From the NCBI GenBank assembly GCA_014859225.1, contig JACUUP010000019.1, positions 1-18,282 of the forward strand: a DNA stretch of 18,282 bases. Reading direction: 5' to 3'. Numbering within the stretch: the stretch's first letter is position 1; every line of letters starts with the position of its first letter. The position numbers were made by a program, and so were the translations under genes. This DNA is from Candidatus Aerophobota bacterium. GTDB taxonomy: Bacteria > Aerophobota > Aerophobia > Aerophobales > B3-G15. Below the pieces are notes generated by a model. The model was not told the origin of the DNA. It saw nothing but the letters and a program-made list of their open reading frames with translations, and ran no database searches. Below are positions 1 to 7,872 of the stretch, piece by piece.

Positions 1-1
1 T

Positions 2-139
2 TCCATTGACCCGCCATCAGGCTGTTCTTTTCATCCGCGGTGTCCGATGAAGATCGGTAAAGTCTGCGAGCAGGAAATCCAACCGCTAAAACGCAAGGAT
101 GACACTGAACACTGGGTATCCTGCTCTTTGAATCTCTGA
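2..139 (+). CDS. Oligopeptide/dipeptide ABC transporter ATP-binding protein, C-terminal end only (partial)
   Basis: The frame is open from the window edge to a TGA at 137-139 and encodes about 45 residues. It contains the segment PPSGCSFHPRCP, then a Cys-x-x-Glu stretch and EHWVSC. This is the cysteine-containing C-terminal extension of OppD/OppF/DppD/DppF ATPases (oligo_HPY family), which energise uptake of peptides or, in many anaerobes and thermophiles, of oligosaccharides. Only the tail is in view; the Walker motifs would lie upstream of the window. The final residues (SLNL) may come from the junction with the following fragment rather than from the original gene. The family call is from the recognisable tail motif; the substrate cannot be told. 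Confidence 0.72.
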   Translation, partial: SIDPPSGCSFHPRCPMKIGKVCEQEIQPLKRKDDTEHWVSCSLNL

Positions 140-309
140 ACACAGAGCCACCGGGAGTGGTTCACATTCCCCGAATGCAGGAGCTCCTGCGGTTTATCTG
201 CAAAAATGGCTTTGAGCACCATGTAGCTATAAATCTTTCCAGCGTTGCCAGCGAATTTAATGAAGCAATCAAAAACTATCTTGGAATTGAAACCTACTGG
301 CACAGCTAA
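140..309 (+). pseudogene. C-terminal remnant of an L-fucose isomerase-like protein
   Basis: Frame 1 is closed by stops at 100-102 and 106-108, then open to TAA at 307-309. From about 142 it reads EPPGVVHIPRMQELLRFI, then CKNGFEHHVAINLS, and ends NYLGIETYWHS. That pattern is the C-terminus of FucI/AraA-like sugar isomerases (COG2407-type), which interconvert aldoses and ketoses. No start codon with a ribosome binding site fits, and only about 55 residues of an enzyme normally over 400 residues long remain. I therefore call it a truncated remnant, not a gene. It sits directly behind the transporter tail and in front of a sugar-catabolic operon, so the intact gene probably once belonged to that operon. 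Recognition is from family memory and not from a search. Confidence 0.6.
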
Positions 310-325
310 TAAAGTTTTTTAAAAT
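297..325 (+). promoter_or_regulatory. Candidate sigma70 promoter for the sugar cluster
   Basis: A -35-like CTGGCA (297-302; 4 of 6 matches to TTGACA) lies 17 bases before a -10-like TAAAAT (320-325; 5 of 6 matches). It is 40 bases upstream of the first sugar gene and overlaps the end of the isomerase remnant. AT-rich DNA gives such matches by chance, so this is a weak prediction. Confidence 0.25.
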
Positions 326-365
326 GTAAAGAGAGGTTAGAAATTGATCTTCAAGGAGGAAATGT

Positions 366-1223
366 ATGCGCTTAGCCCTTAATACTTTTGTATATGAGGT
401 AGGCAAAGTTCCTGTTAAAAAAGCCTTGAAAAGTGCTAAGAAATTTGGATTTGAATTTGTGGATTTAGCTGCTTACAACTCAGGCGATCCCACACTAATG
501 AGTAAAGTGGACAAAGAAGATTTATTAAAAATCTTCCAGGACTTTGGATTAAAATCCTCACAACTGCTTCTTGTGAATACACAACATATAGCTTCTTCAA
601 ATGCATCTTTGAGAAAAAAGACAATTGATTATATGAAAAGATGCGCTGATTTTCAACTGGAACTTGACGGAAAGCAGGTTCTCGTATGTTGGGGATGTGG
701 AATTTATGAGGATAAAATGCTCAAAGAGCAGACCTGGATAAATTCTGTAATCACGATTCAAGAATATGCAAACTGGTGTCTTGATAAAAAAATCCTCATT
801 GACCTGGAACTTGACCCCCATGTTTACTTTATAGTAAATAGTTTGGAAAAGATGGCAAAAATGATTGAAGATGTAGGAATGCCCAATGTTTTTCCCAATA
901 TTGACATTGGACATCTATGCATTACCCGAGAACCTCCCGGGGCTATGGAAAAAGTAAAAGGAAGAATCCTTCATGTGCACATAAGTGAAACCGATACCTT
1001 TGCACATACAAACAGCATCATTGGCAGCGGGAAAGTAGATTTTAAATCCTACCTGGACAAATTGTTTGAGCTGGGAATTGAAGAAAACTGTAAAAGATAC
1101 GATGAGGTGGCAGTAGCAGGAATTGAAATGGGAGAGCCGGGAGGTGAGGTAGATGAGCCTGAGCGATGGGTCAAGGAAAGTCTATTCTACATTAAAAAAA
1201 ATCTTCCCGAGCTTATTTTGTAA
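366..1223 (+). CDS. Sugar phosphate isomerase/epimerase (xylose isomerase-like TIM barrel)
   Basis: The 285-residue protein has the layout of the AP_endonuc_2/xylose isomerase-like TIM-barrel superfamily, which isomerises or epimerises sugars or sugar phosphates with a divalent metal. Candidate metal and catalytic residues sit at the usual strand ends: Glu148 (in IDLELD), Asp180 and His183 (in NIDIGHL), His203/His205 (in HVHIS) and Glu254 (in GIEMGEP). The start is well supported: a strong AAGGAGGA (353-360) lies 5 bases before ATG 366. An alternative ATG at 362 is out of frame. It is the first gene of a + strand run of kinases and dehydrogenases, so a role in carbohydrate breakdown is likely. 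Tetrose, pentose and hexose substrates are all possible; the sequence does not decide. Confidence 0.82.
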   Translation: MRLALNTFVYEVGKVPVKKALKSAKKFGFEFVDLAAYNSGDPTLMSKVDKEDLLKIFQDFGLKSSQLLLVNTQHIASSNASLRKKTIDYMKRCADFQLELDGKQVLVCWGCGIYEDKMLKEQTWINSVITIQEYANWCLDKKILIDLELDPHVYFIVNSLEKMAKMIEDVGMPNVFPNIDIGHLCITREPPGAMEKVKGRILHVHISETDTFAHTNSIIGSGKVDFKSYLDKLFELGIEENCKRYDEVAVAGIEMGEPGGEVDEPERWVKESLFYIKKNLPELIL

Positions 1224-1259
1224 TTAATTCCGCATTAACTTAACAGAGGGTAAATTTAA

Positions 1260-2807
1260 ATGGCAGATTATCTGATGGGAATAGATTATGGTACAGGTGG
1301 AGCAAAGGCGTGTATAATCAACACTGAAGGCAAAGTTCTCGCCTATGCTTTTCGGGAATATCCCATAATCACCAAAAAGCCGCGCTGGTCAGAGCATGAT
1401 GCACATCTTTACTGGCAGATAGCAGAACAGATTGTTAAGGAGTGTATTGGTCAGGCTCAAATTGACGCCCGTGAAATTCGCGGTATTGGGACATCTTCTG
1501 CTCTTCCCTCCATGGTAATGGTAGACAAAAATCATGAACCTGTAGCTTTAGCCTATAACCTCATGGATAGAAGAGCGACTGATGAGGTTAAATGGCTAAA
1601 GGAAAATATCGGGGAAGATAAGATTTTTAAGCTGACGGGTAACCGTCTGGACGACCATCCCTTGATTGTTAATCTCATGTGGGAGAAAAATAATCGTCCG
1701 AAAGTTTACCAAAAGATATACAAAGCCCTGACTATGGATGGTTTTATCAGGTTAAAGCTTACGGGCAAGGCTACAGTTAATTATGGGGCAGGAGCCTTTC
1801 ATGGAGTAGCCTGGGACATCAGAAATCATCATTTTGATGCAAAAATGCTTGAGGCAGTAGATATTGATGCCAAACTTCTTCCCTCAGCTTATCCCTGTGA
1901 GGAAATCATCGGAGAGGTAACCCGGCAAGCAGCAGAATCTACCGGACTTGCCCCGGGAACACCGATTTGTGCCGGGACGGTGGATTGCTGCGCCGGGTGG
2001 ACAGGTGGAGGAGCAATCTATGAGGGTGACATACATATAAACCTGGGTAGTGTTGGAAATTTCGGCATTGTTCACGAAACTACTGATTTCCTTAAACCTA
2101 TGATTGCCTGTGCTCATACCATTGACTCTTCCCATACCTATGTCACCGTGCCAAGCACTATGACCGGGGGACAGCTTTTGCGGTATATACGCGAAACCTT
2201 TTCCCAGTTAGAATTAGAGATAGAAAGGGTCCTTAAGGTTGATGCTTATGAGCTTTTAAATCTGGAAGCTGAAAAAATACCCCCGGGAAGCGATGGTCTT
2301 GTCGTTCTTCCTTACCTTATGGGGGAGCGAACTCCCATCTGGGATGTAGATGCACGGGGGGTAATTTTTGGACTTTCACTTTCCCATACCAAAGGTCACC
2401 TGGTAAGAGCAGCGATGGAATCAGTAGCCTACGCTCTTTACCACAATTTTGAGATGGTCAAGAAGGCTGGTTGGAAAATGAATTATCCTGTCGTTTTTAA
2501 TGAAGGCGGAGCAAAAAGCAAGCTCTGGAGGAAGATTATAACTGATGTAATTAATGTTCCCACTGTTTTTTTAAAAAACAGAACAGGTGCCCCTTATGGA
2601 GATGCCATTTTAGCCGGGGTTGCAACTGGTGTTTTTAAAGATTTTTCCGTGGCAAGAGAATGGGCAGAGTATGCTGACCCTTTAGAGCCTTTCCAGGAAA
2701 ATCATCAAATTTATATGGAGTATTTCCAGATTTATCGCAGAATTTACGAACATCTGAAGGATGATTTTAAAGAGCTATCAAAGCTAAGAAAACAGTATAT
2801 AAAATAA
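1260..2807 (+). CDS. FGGY-family carbohydrate kinase (xylulokinase-like), first of two
   Basis: The 515-residue length is typical of FGGY kinases, which transfer phosphate from ATP to ketoses or polyols. The N-terminal actin-like phosphate loop reads [11 protein letters not shown] (7-17). A probable catalytic base Asp242 lies in GTVDCCAG. The second domain has GERTPIW and, near 430-470, the ATP-site region with [13 protein letters not shown] and [12 protein letters not shown]. The start ATG follows AGAGGG (1245-1250) at 9 bases. It is 36 bases behind the isomerase gene and 13 bases ahead of a second FGGY kinase, so the genes are surely cotranscribed. It resembles xylulokinases most in motif spacing, but FGGY specificity (xylulose, ribulose, erythritol, glycerol and others) is not readable from motifs. 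No xylA neighbour is present to support xylose. Confidence 0.9.
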   Translation: MADYLMGIDYGTGGAKACIINTEGKVLAYAFREYPIITKKPRWSEHDAHLYWQIAEQIVKECIGQAQIDAREIRGIGTSSALPSMVMVDKNHEPVALAYNLMDRRATDEVKWLKENIGEDKIFKLTGNRLDDHPLIVNLMWEKNNRPKVYQKIYKALTMDGFIRLKLTGKATVNYGAGAFHGVAWDIRNHHFDAKMLEAVDIDAKLLPSAYPCEEIIGEVTRQAAESTGLAPGTPICAGTVDCCAGWTGGGAIYEGDIHINLGSVGNFGIVHETTDFLKPMIACAHTIDSSHTYVTVPSTMTGGQLLRYIRETFSQLELEIERVLKVDAYELLNLEAEKIPPGSDGLVVLPYLMGERTPIWDVDARGVIFGLSLSHTKGHLVRAAMESVAYALYHNFEMVKKAGWKMNYPVVFNEGGAKSKLWRKIITDVINVPTVFLKNRTGAPYGDAILAGVATGVFKDFSVAREWAEYADPLEPFQENHQIYMEYFQIYRRIYEHLKDDFKELSKLRKQYIK

Positions 2808-2820
2808 AAATAGGTTAAAA

Positions 2821-4389
2821 ATGTCCTTTTTGAGCCTTGATCTTGGAACCACCGTATGTAAAGCTGCGCTTTTCAATATAGAGGGAAAGCTTATTGATAT
2901 CGCAACAGAGGAGTACCCGGTAATAAGTTCTCATCCAGGTTGGGCAGAACAGGATACGGAGATTGTCTGGGAAAAAGTTGTGGAAGTTATAGGTAGAATA
3001 GCGCGAAAAACTCATGCAGATGAGGTTATCCAATCCATATGTATTTCCGCTCAGGGAGAAGCTGTTGTCTTTCTGGACAAAAAAGGAAATCCCCTTAGAC
3101 ATTGTATCTTAGGAATGGATATGAGGTCAACCGAACAGACGAAAAGACTAAAGGAAGAATTTAGCAAAGAAAAACTTTATCATATCTCGGGAGTTATTCC
3201 TCATCCGATTACCACATTGGCAAAGATTCTGTGGGTGAAGGATAACCAGCCGGACATTTTTAAAAATGTTGCACAGTTCTTATGCTATGAGGATTTTATA
3301 TTCTCCAGATTGGGAGGAATAGCTGCCATAGATTACTCTCTTGCATCTCGCACAATGATGTTTGATATTGATGAGAAAAAATGGTGCTCCTGGATTCTTG
3401 ATTATACAGAAATTAAAGAAGAACAACTTGCCAGGGTGTATCCTTCAGGAAAAGTGGTGGGCAAGGTAAGCCCTGGCATTGCCAAAAAGTTAGGACTTTC
3501 CAAAGAGGTCAAACTTGTTACAGGTGGGCATGATGTCACCTGTGCTGCATTGGGGACTGGAGCCATTAAAGAGGGGATTGGAGCAAATATCCTGGGAACG
3601 GCAGAGATATTTGGATTAACTTTAGAAGATAGACAAGAGGCGCAAAAACTCAAAACTTTTAATTTTGCCTGCTATCCACATGTGCTACCCGAGAAGTATT
3701 TTCTTATGAGTTTGAATCAAACAGGTGGATTGCTCTTGAAATGGTTCAGGGACAATTTCGCAGAAAAAGAAATTGAAATTGCAAAAAAAGAAGCAAGGGA
3801 TGCCTTTGAACTCTTAGTTGCCAAAGCTAAAAATAAGCCCGCTGACAGTATGGTTCTACCTCATCTGGTAGGAAGTGGAACACCCTGGGTAAATCCTCTA
3901 TCTAAGGCAGCGGTAATAGGGCTTACTCTTCACACCGGTAAATCCGATATCCTCAAGGCTGTGCTGGAGAGTGTATGTTTTGAACAAAAGATAAATATTG
4001 AGATATTGGAAAAATACGGGTTTGCAACAGATGAAATAAGAGCAGTAGGAGGACAGGCAAAATCAGATAAATGGTTAAAAATAAGGGCAGATATATTAGG
4101 GAAAACCATAAAGACTTTGAAGGTATCTGATGCTTCCTGTCTTGGAGGAGCCATTCTCTCAAGCTATGCTCTTGGATATTACCCTTCAATTGATGAGGCA
4201 GCTCAAGTAATGGTGAAAGTAAAATCAGAGATTGAACCTGACAAGAGCTTCCACAAAAGATACTTGGAAAAATACCAGATATTCAAAAAAGTCTATCCTG
4301 CCTTGAAAGAGATAAACTATGAACTATCGGGAATTCTTAAGAACAAAGGAAATGAAACTTTTAGTTACAACCTTTATAGAAAAGGATGA
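2821..4389 (+). CDS. FGGY-family carbohydrate kinase, second of two
   Basis: This is a second complete FGGY kinase of 522 residues. It has the N-terminal loop SLDLGTTVCKAALF (5-18), a probable catalytic Asp238 in TGGHDVTCAALG, and the C-terminal ATP-site pattern AVGGQAKSDKWLKIRADILG followed by ASCLGGAILS. It clearly differs in sequence from the kinase just upstream, so it is not a recent tandem duplicate. The two probably act on different intermediates or substrates. The start ATG follows a modest AGG (2812-2814). Its 3' end overlaps the next gene by 38 or 71 bases depending on that gene's start, which indicates translational coupling. The substrate is unknown. Confidence 0.9.
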   Translation: MSFLSLDLGTTVCKAALFNIEGKLIDIATEEYPVISSHPGWAEQDTEIVWEKVVEVIGRIARKTHADEVIQSICISAQGEAVVFLDKKGNPLRHCILGMDMRSTEQTKRLKEEFSKEKLYHISGVIPHPITTLAKILWVKDNQPDIFKNVAQFLCYEDFIFSRLGGIAAIDYSLASRTMMFDIDEKKWCSWILDYTEIKEEQLARVYPSGKVVGKVSPGIAKKLGLSKEVKLVTGGHDVTCAALGTGAIKEGIGANILGTAEIFGLTLEDRQEAQKLKTFNFACYPHVLPEKYFLMSLNQTGGLLLKWFRDNFAEKEIEIAKKEARDAFELLVAKAKNKPADSMVLPHLVGSGTPWVNPLSKAAVIGLTLHTGKSDILKAVLESVCFEQKINIEILEKYGFATDEIRAVGGQAKSDKWLKIRADILGKTIKTLKVSDASCLGGAILSSYALGYYPSIDEAAQVMVKVKSEIEPDKSFHKRYLEKYQIFKKVYPALKEINYELSGILKNKGNETFSYNLYRKG

Positions 4390-5443
4390 TTTAGGGAAAC
4401 TCAAACCCCACTTTAACGAGATACGCATTAGAGGGCTTCCGCAAATTTCCCGTGTCCTGGAACCAGAAGAGCTCATTCAAGAGATTCGTGACATAAATGT
4501 TCTTATTGTGGAGTTTGAACAGATTACCCAAGGAGTTTTAACCAGAAGCAAACAGCTCAAACTCATTGCATCCGTGCGTGCTGGACCAGGGGCAAACATA
4601 GATATTGAGGCAGCTACTAAAAAAGATATTCCTGTTCTTTACTCACCTGGCAGGTCATCGGATGTGGTGGCAGATTTTACCATGGGGCTTTTAATTGCAC
4701 TAACAAGAAACATAGCAAAGGGACATTTTCTTGTAAAGACCCGTCAGCTAACCGAGAAAAATCCCAGAAGACCAGGTTTTGCTAAGCGCGATATTGCCTG
4801 GGCTACAAATGAGCCTGAAAAGTTCCCCTATTTAAAATTAAAAGGTGTAGGACTTAAGGGGAAAACCCTGGGTATTCTTGGTTTTGGAGCTATTGGGAAA
4901 GAGGTAGCCAAAAGGGCAGCTTGTTTTAAAATGAAGATAATTGCCCATGACCCTTATGTTTCAATGAAAGAGGCTGAAAAATTGGGTGTAAGTTTGGTTG
5001 AGAAGGATAAATTATTCTCTGAGGCTGATTTTGTAAGCGTTCATGTAAAAACAACTCCCGATACAGATGGTCTTGTTGGCGAAAGGGAGTTAAAGCTTAT
5101 GAAGCCAGGTGGATTTTTCATTAATACCTCAAGAGGTGCTCTTGTTGACCAGGAAGCACTTTACAGAGCCCTTAAAAAGAGAACAATAGCTGGTGCTGCC
5201 CTTGATGTATTTCAGAGTGAGCCACTAACACCTGATAATCCTTTTTTAGACCTGGATAATGTGGTGCTTACCCCTCATATAGCAGGTGCCTGCCATGAAA
5301 ATTATGAGAAGGCATCCCGCATAGTTACCCGGGGAATAAAAGATTACTTAGATGGGAAAAAACCTCAGTATATAGCGAATCCCCAGGTTTTGCATAGGAA
5401 GATGTCCATAAGAAGTAAAATTGCGGATGTTAAAGGAGATTGA
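4352..5443 (+). CDS. D-isomer-specific 2-hydroxyacid dehydrogenase (NAD-dependent)
   Basis: This is a 363-residue member of the D-2-hydroxyacid dehydrogenase family (phosphoglycerate, glycerate and D-lactate dehydrogenase relatives), which interconverts 2-oxo and D-2-hydroxy acids. The Rossmann glycine motif GFGAIG lies at 177-182, with an acidic residue ending the next strand (Asp200). The catalytic triad is recognisable as Arg261 (NTSRGALVD), Glu290 (DVFQSEP) and His309 (TPHIAG). I prefer ATG 4352 because its product begins MKLLVTTF, the usual first strand. ATG 4319 in the same frame would add 11 residues and lengthen the overlap with the kinase to 71 bases. Neither has an ideal ribosome binding site. 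In this operon it may reduce or oxidise a sugar-acid intermediate. Confidence 0.87.
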   Translation: MKLLVTTFIEKDDLGKLKPHFNEIRIRGLPQISRVLEPEELIQEIRDINVLIVEFEQITQGVLTRSKQLKLIASVRAGPGANIDIEAATKKDIPVLYSPGRSSDVVADFTMGLLIALTRNIAKGHFLVKTRQLTEKNPRRPGFAKRDIAWATNEPEKFPYLKLKGVGLKGKTLGILGFGAIGKEVAKRAACFKMKIIAHDPYVSMKEAEKLGVSLVEKDKLFSEADFVSVHVKTTPDTDGLVGERELKLMKPGGFFINTSRGALVDQEALYRALKKRTIAGAALDVFQSEPLTPDNPFLDLDNVVLTPHIAGACHENYEKASRIVTRGIKDYLDGKKPQYIANPQVLHRKMSIRSKIADVKGD

Positions 5444-5446
5444 AAA

Positions 5447-6484
5447 GTGAAAGCTCTTGTTTATAAAGGAGTAAAAAATCTGGTTCTGGAAGAAGTTGAA
5501 ACCCCTATCTGTCCTGCAGGAGGTATTTTGTTGCGGGTAAAAGCGTGTGGTTTTTGTGGCTCGGACCTTAGAACTTATTACTCGGGTCACACAAATGTAA
5601 ATTCTCCCTGGATTATTGGACATGAAGTAGCAGGAGAGGTTGTTGAAGTGGGAAAATATGTTGACGGATACAAGAAGGGCAACCGACTGGTGGTAGCACC
5701 ACCTGTTTACTGTGGAATATGTTATTTTTGCAAAAAAAAGCTTTACTACCTGTGTGAAAATATAAAGGAGCTTGCCCAGCACTGGCCGGGAGGTTTCGCC
5801 GATTTCATGGCAGTTCCTCCTGAGGCACTGAGATTGGGCAATGTAAATATTATCCCTGAAGGGTTATCTTTTGAGGAAGCATCTATCTCTGAGCCTCCTT
5901 CCTCCTGTATAAATGCACAGGAGATTGCTCAAATTGACAAAAAAAATACGGTTGCCATAATGGGTGCAGGTCCCATTGGTTGCTTTCATTTACAGATAGC
6001 AAGAGCAAGGGGAGCCTCAAAAATAATTATCATGGATATCCTGAAGAAAAGATTGGAGCTTGCAGAAAGATTTTCCCCGGATGTTATCATCAACAATAAA
6101 AAAGAAAATTATATCAAGAAGGTTTTGCAAGCAACTGATAATCTCGGCCCGGACGTAGTTATAGTAGCCTGTCCTTCGCCTGAGGCTCAGGTAGATTCCC
6201 TGAAAATGGCAAGAAAGGGAGCTCGAGTAGTGTTTTTTGGAGGACTTCCCCACGGGAAAAGCAAGGTTCTGCTTGACACCAACCTGATTCACTACAAAGC
6301 TCTTCAGGTTTTAGGCGCAACTACCTTTTCTCCAGAGCATAATAAAATGGCACTTAATTTTATCTTTGGGGGAAAAATTGAGGCTAAAAAATACATAACG
6401 CATATTTTCCCTCTGGAAAATTTTGAGCAAGCAATTAAAGTTATTGAAAAAGGGGAAGCACTTAAAGTGGTACTTAAACCATAA
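5447..6484 (+). CDS. Zinc-dependent medium-chain alcohol/polyol dehydrogenase
   Basis: The 345-residue MDR-family enzyme resembles sorbitol, threonine and galactitol-1-phosphate dehydrogenases. The catalytic zinc site is intact: Cys37 (CGFCGSD), His59 and Glu60 (GHE). So is the structural zinc lobe: Cys89, Cys92, Cys95 and Cys103. The NAD(P) fold has GAGPIG near residue 172, with acidic Asp (IIIMD) after the second strand, suggesting NAD preference. It starts with GTG at 5447, three bases after the upstream stop. An AAAGGAGA (5432-5439) lies inside the preceding gene's last codons at 7 bases spacing, so translation is coupled. The likely job is oxidation of a polyol or sugar alcohol (or the reverse) to feed the kinases and isomerase of the cluster. 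Confidence 0.88.
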   Translation: MKALVYKGVKNLVLEEVETPICPAGGILLRVKACGFCGSDLRTYYSGHTNVNSPWIIGHEVAGEVVEVGKYVDGYKKGNRLVVAPPVYCGICYFCKKKLYYLCENIKELAQHWPGGFADFMAVPPEALRLGNVNIIPEGLSFEEASISEPPSSCINAQEIAQIDKKNTVAIMGAGPIGCFHLQIARARGASKIIIMDILKKRLELAERFSPDVIINNKKENYIKKVLQATDNLGPDVVIVACPSPEAQVDSLKMARKGARVVFFGGLPHGKSKVLLDTNLIHYKALQVLGATTFSPEHNKMALNFIFGGKIEAKKYITHIFPLENFEQAIKVIEKGEALKVVLKP

Positions 6485-6522
6485 GAGAAAAAACAAAAAA
6501 AATAAGACAAAAGAGGTAATTG

Positions 6523-7818
6523 ATGCTTAATTTACCGGAGAAACTTGAACAACTGGAAAAAGAGGGCAATACAATTAAAGTGGGTATTGTTGGTGTTGGA
6601 CAGATGGGACAGGGTGTTGTAAACGTGATAAGTCAGATGAAGGGAATGGATGTTTTAGCTATTGCCGATATTGAAAGGCAAAGGGCTCTTTCCATTTTTG
6701 AGGAGGTGGGTATCTCAAGAAAAAACATATTTTCAGAAGATGATGTTGAGGCATGTGAGAGAGCACTTGAGAAGGGTATGCGTGTTGCAACAGGTAATGC
6801 GAAACTTCTTCCATCATTGAGGTCTATTGATGTCATTGTTGAGGCTACGGGTATCCCAACAGTGGGAGCAGAAGTTGCATTCTTGAGCATTATGCAAAAA
6901 AAACACATCATTATGATGAATGTAGAAACTGACGTTACTGTTGGGCATATACTCTTGGGCCTTGCACAAAGAAGTGGCGTAGTTTATACAGTGGGGGCAG
7001 GTGATGAGCCGGGTGCTACTAAAGAACTTTACGATTTTGCCACATCTGTTGGTTTTAAAGTTGTGGCTGCCGGGAAAGGCAAAAACAACCCCTTAGATAG
7101 AGAGGCAACACCTGAAAGTTTACACAAGATTGCTTTAAAAAAGGGAACAAATCCTAAGATGTTATGTGAGTTTGTGGATGGAAGTAAAACTATGATTGAG
7201 ATGTGTGCCCTTGCCAATGCTACTGGTCTTGTTCCTGATACAAGAGGAATGCATGGTCCTGACTGTGAGCTCAATGAACTTACATCAACATTTGCACTCA
7301 AAGCAAAAGGGGGAATACTCAGCCAGGAAGGAGTAGTTGATTATGCCATTGGAAATATCGCACCCGGTGTTTTTGTTGTGATAACCACAGAAAACAAAAG
7401 GCTGGTGCAGGACCTTGAGTATATGTCCATGGGTAAAGGACCAAATTATCTTCTTTATCGCCCCTACCACCTGACAAGTGTGGAGATTCCATTATCCATA
7501 GCACGTGCTGTCCTTTACGGGGAGCCTACAATCATACCTTCGGGAAAACCTGTTGCAGAAGCAATAACTGTGGCAAAAAGAAACCTTCCCGCAGAGCACA
7601 CAATAGATGGTATCGGGCTTTTTGATATCTACGGCTCCATAGAAAAAGCACCGGTTGCTCACAAGGAAAATCTCCTTCCTTTAGGTCTTGCAGAAGGTGC
7701 AATACTTAAAATCAGTGTAAAAAAAGGTAACTTCATCACACGTGCTCAGGTAGAACTTCCGGAGGAGAGTATTTTGGTGAACTTAAGAAGACTGCAGGAA
7801 AAAACCTTCTTAGATTAA
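6523..7818 (+). CDS. Homoserine dehydrogenase-like / SAF-domain NAD(P) oxidoreductase (DXR-like DRL family relative)
   Basis: The 431-residue protein opens with a Rossmann nucleotide site GIVGVGQMGQG (21-31) and an acidic strand end (ADIE, 49-51). A central catalytic region follows with VEATGIP (106-112), NVETDVT and GAGDEPGATKE. The C-terminal third has LLPLGLAEGAILK and resembles a small SAF-type beta-clip domain. Proteins of this build are often labelled 'homoserine dehydrogenase NAD-binding' or 'SAF domain oxidoreductase'. The characterised relatives I know are Brucella-type DRL (DXR-II) enzymes, which make 2-C-methyl-D-erythritol 4-phosphate from DXP. The start is ATG 6523, with AGAGG (6512-6516) at 6 bases; an in-frame TTG at 6520 is less likely. 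Because it ends a sugar-kinase operon, a catabolic oxidoreductase or isomeroreductase on a sugar derivative is my inference. True DXR activity is the alternative. Confidence 0.72.
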   Translation: MLNLPEKLEQLEKEGNTIKVGIVGVGQMGQGVVNVISQMKGMDVLAIADIERQRALSIFEEVGISRKNIFSEDDVEACERALEKGMRVATGNAKLLPSLRSIDVIVEATGIPTVGAEVAFLSIMQKKHIIMMNVETDVTVGHILLGLAQRSGVVYTVGAGDEPGATKELYDFATSVGFKVVAAGKGKNNPLDREATPESLHKIALKKGTNPKMLCEFVDGSKTMIEMCALANATGLVPDTRGMHGPDCELNELTSTFALKAKGGILSQEGVVDYAIGNIAPGVFVVITTENKRLVQDLEYMSMGKGPNYLLYRPYHLTSVEIPLSIARAVLYGEPTIIPSGKPVAEAITVAKRNLPAEHTIDGIGLFDIYGSIEKAPVAHKENLLPLGLAEGAILKISVKKGNFITRAQVELPEESILVNLRRLQEKTFLD

Positions 7819-7836
7819 GCTTATTGTTTAATCTAA
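7810..7836. terminator. Hairpin between convergent genes (possible weak terminator)
   Basis: TTAGATTAA (7810-7818, including the upstream stop codon) is perfectly inverted by TTAATCTAA (7828-7836) around a 9-base loop. It lies in the 54-base gap between two convergent genes, where a bidirectional terminator would be expected. The stem is almost all A/T and no T-tract follows on either strand, so intrinsic termination would be weak. Confidence 0.3.
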
Positions 7837-7872
7837 ATTAAAAAAGTAAATACAAAATAGTTGATATTTTTC

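Noticed and set aside
31-303. 90-residue - strand open frame at the window start
   Set aside because: It lies antisense to the transporter tail and isomerase remnant, both of which show family motifs; the - strand translation shows none.
2821-4389. Recent tandem duplication of the FGGY kinase
   Set aside because: The two proteins differ in nearly all motif surroundings, so they are old paralogues or separate acquisitions.
5348-5782. 144-residue - strand open frame
   Set aside because: It is opposite the zinc-binding part of the alcohol dehydrogenase and the end of the hydroxyacid dehydrogenase; no recognisable domain.
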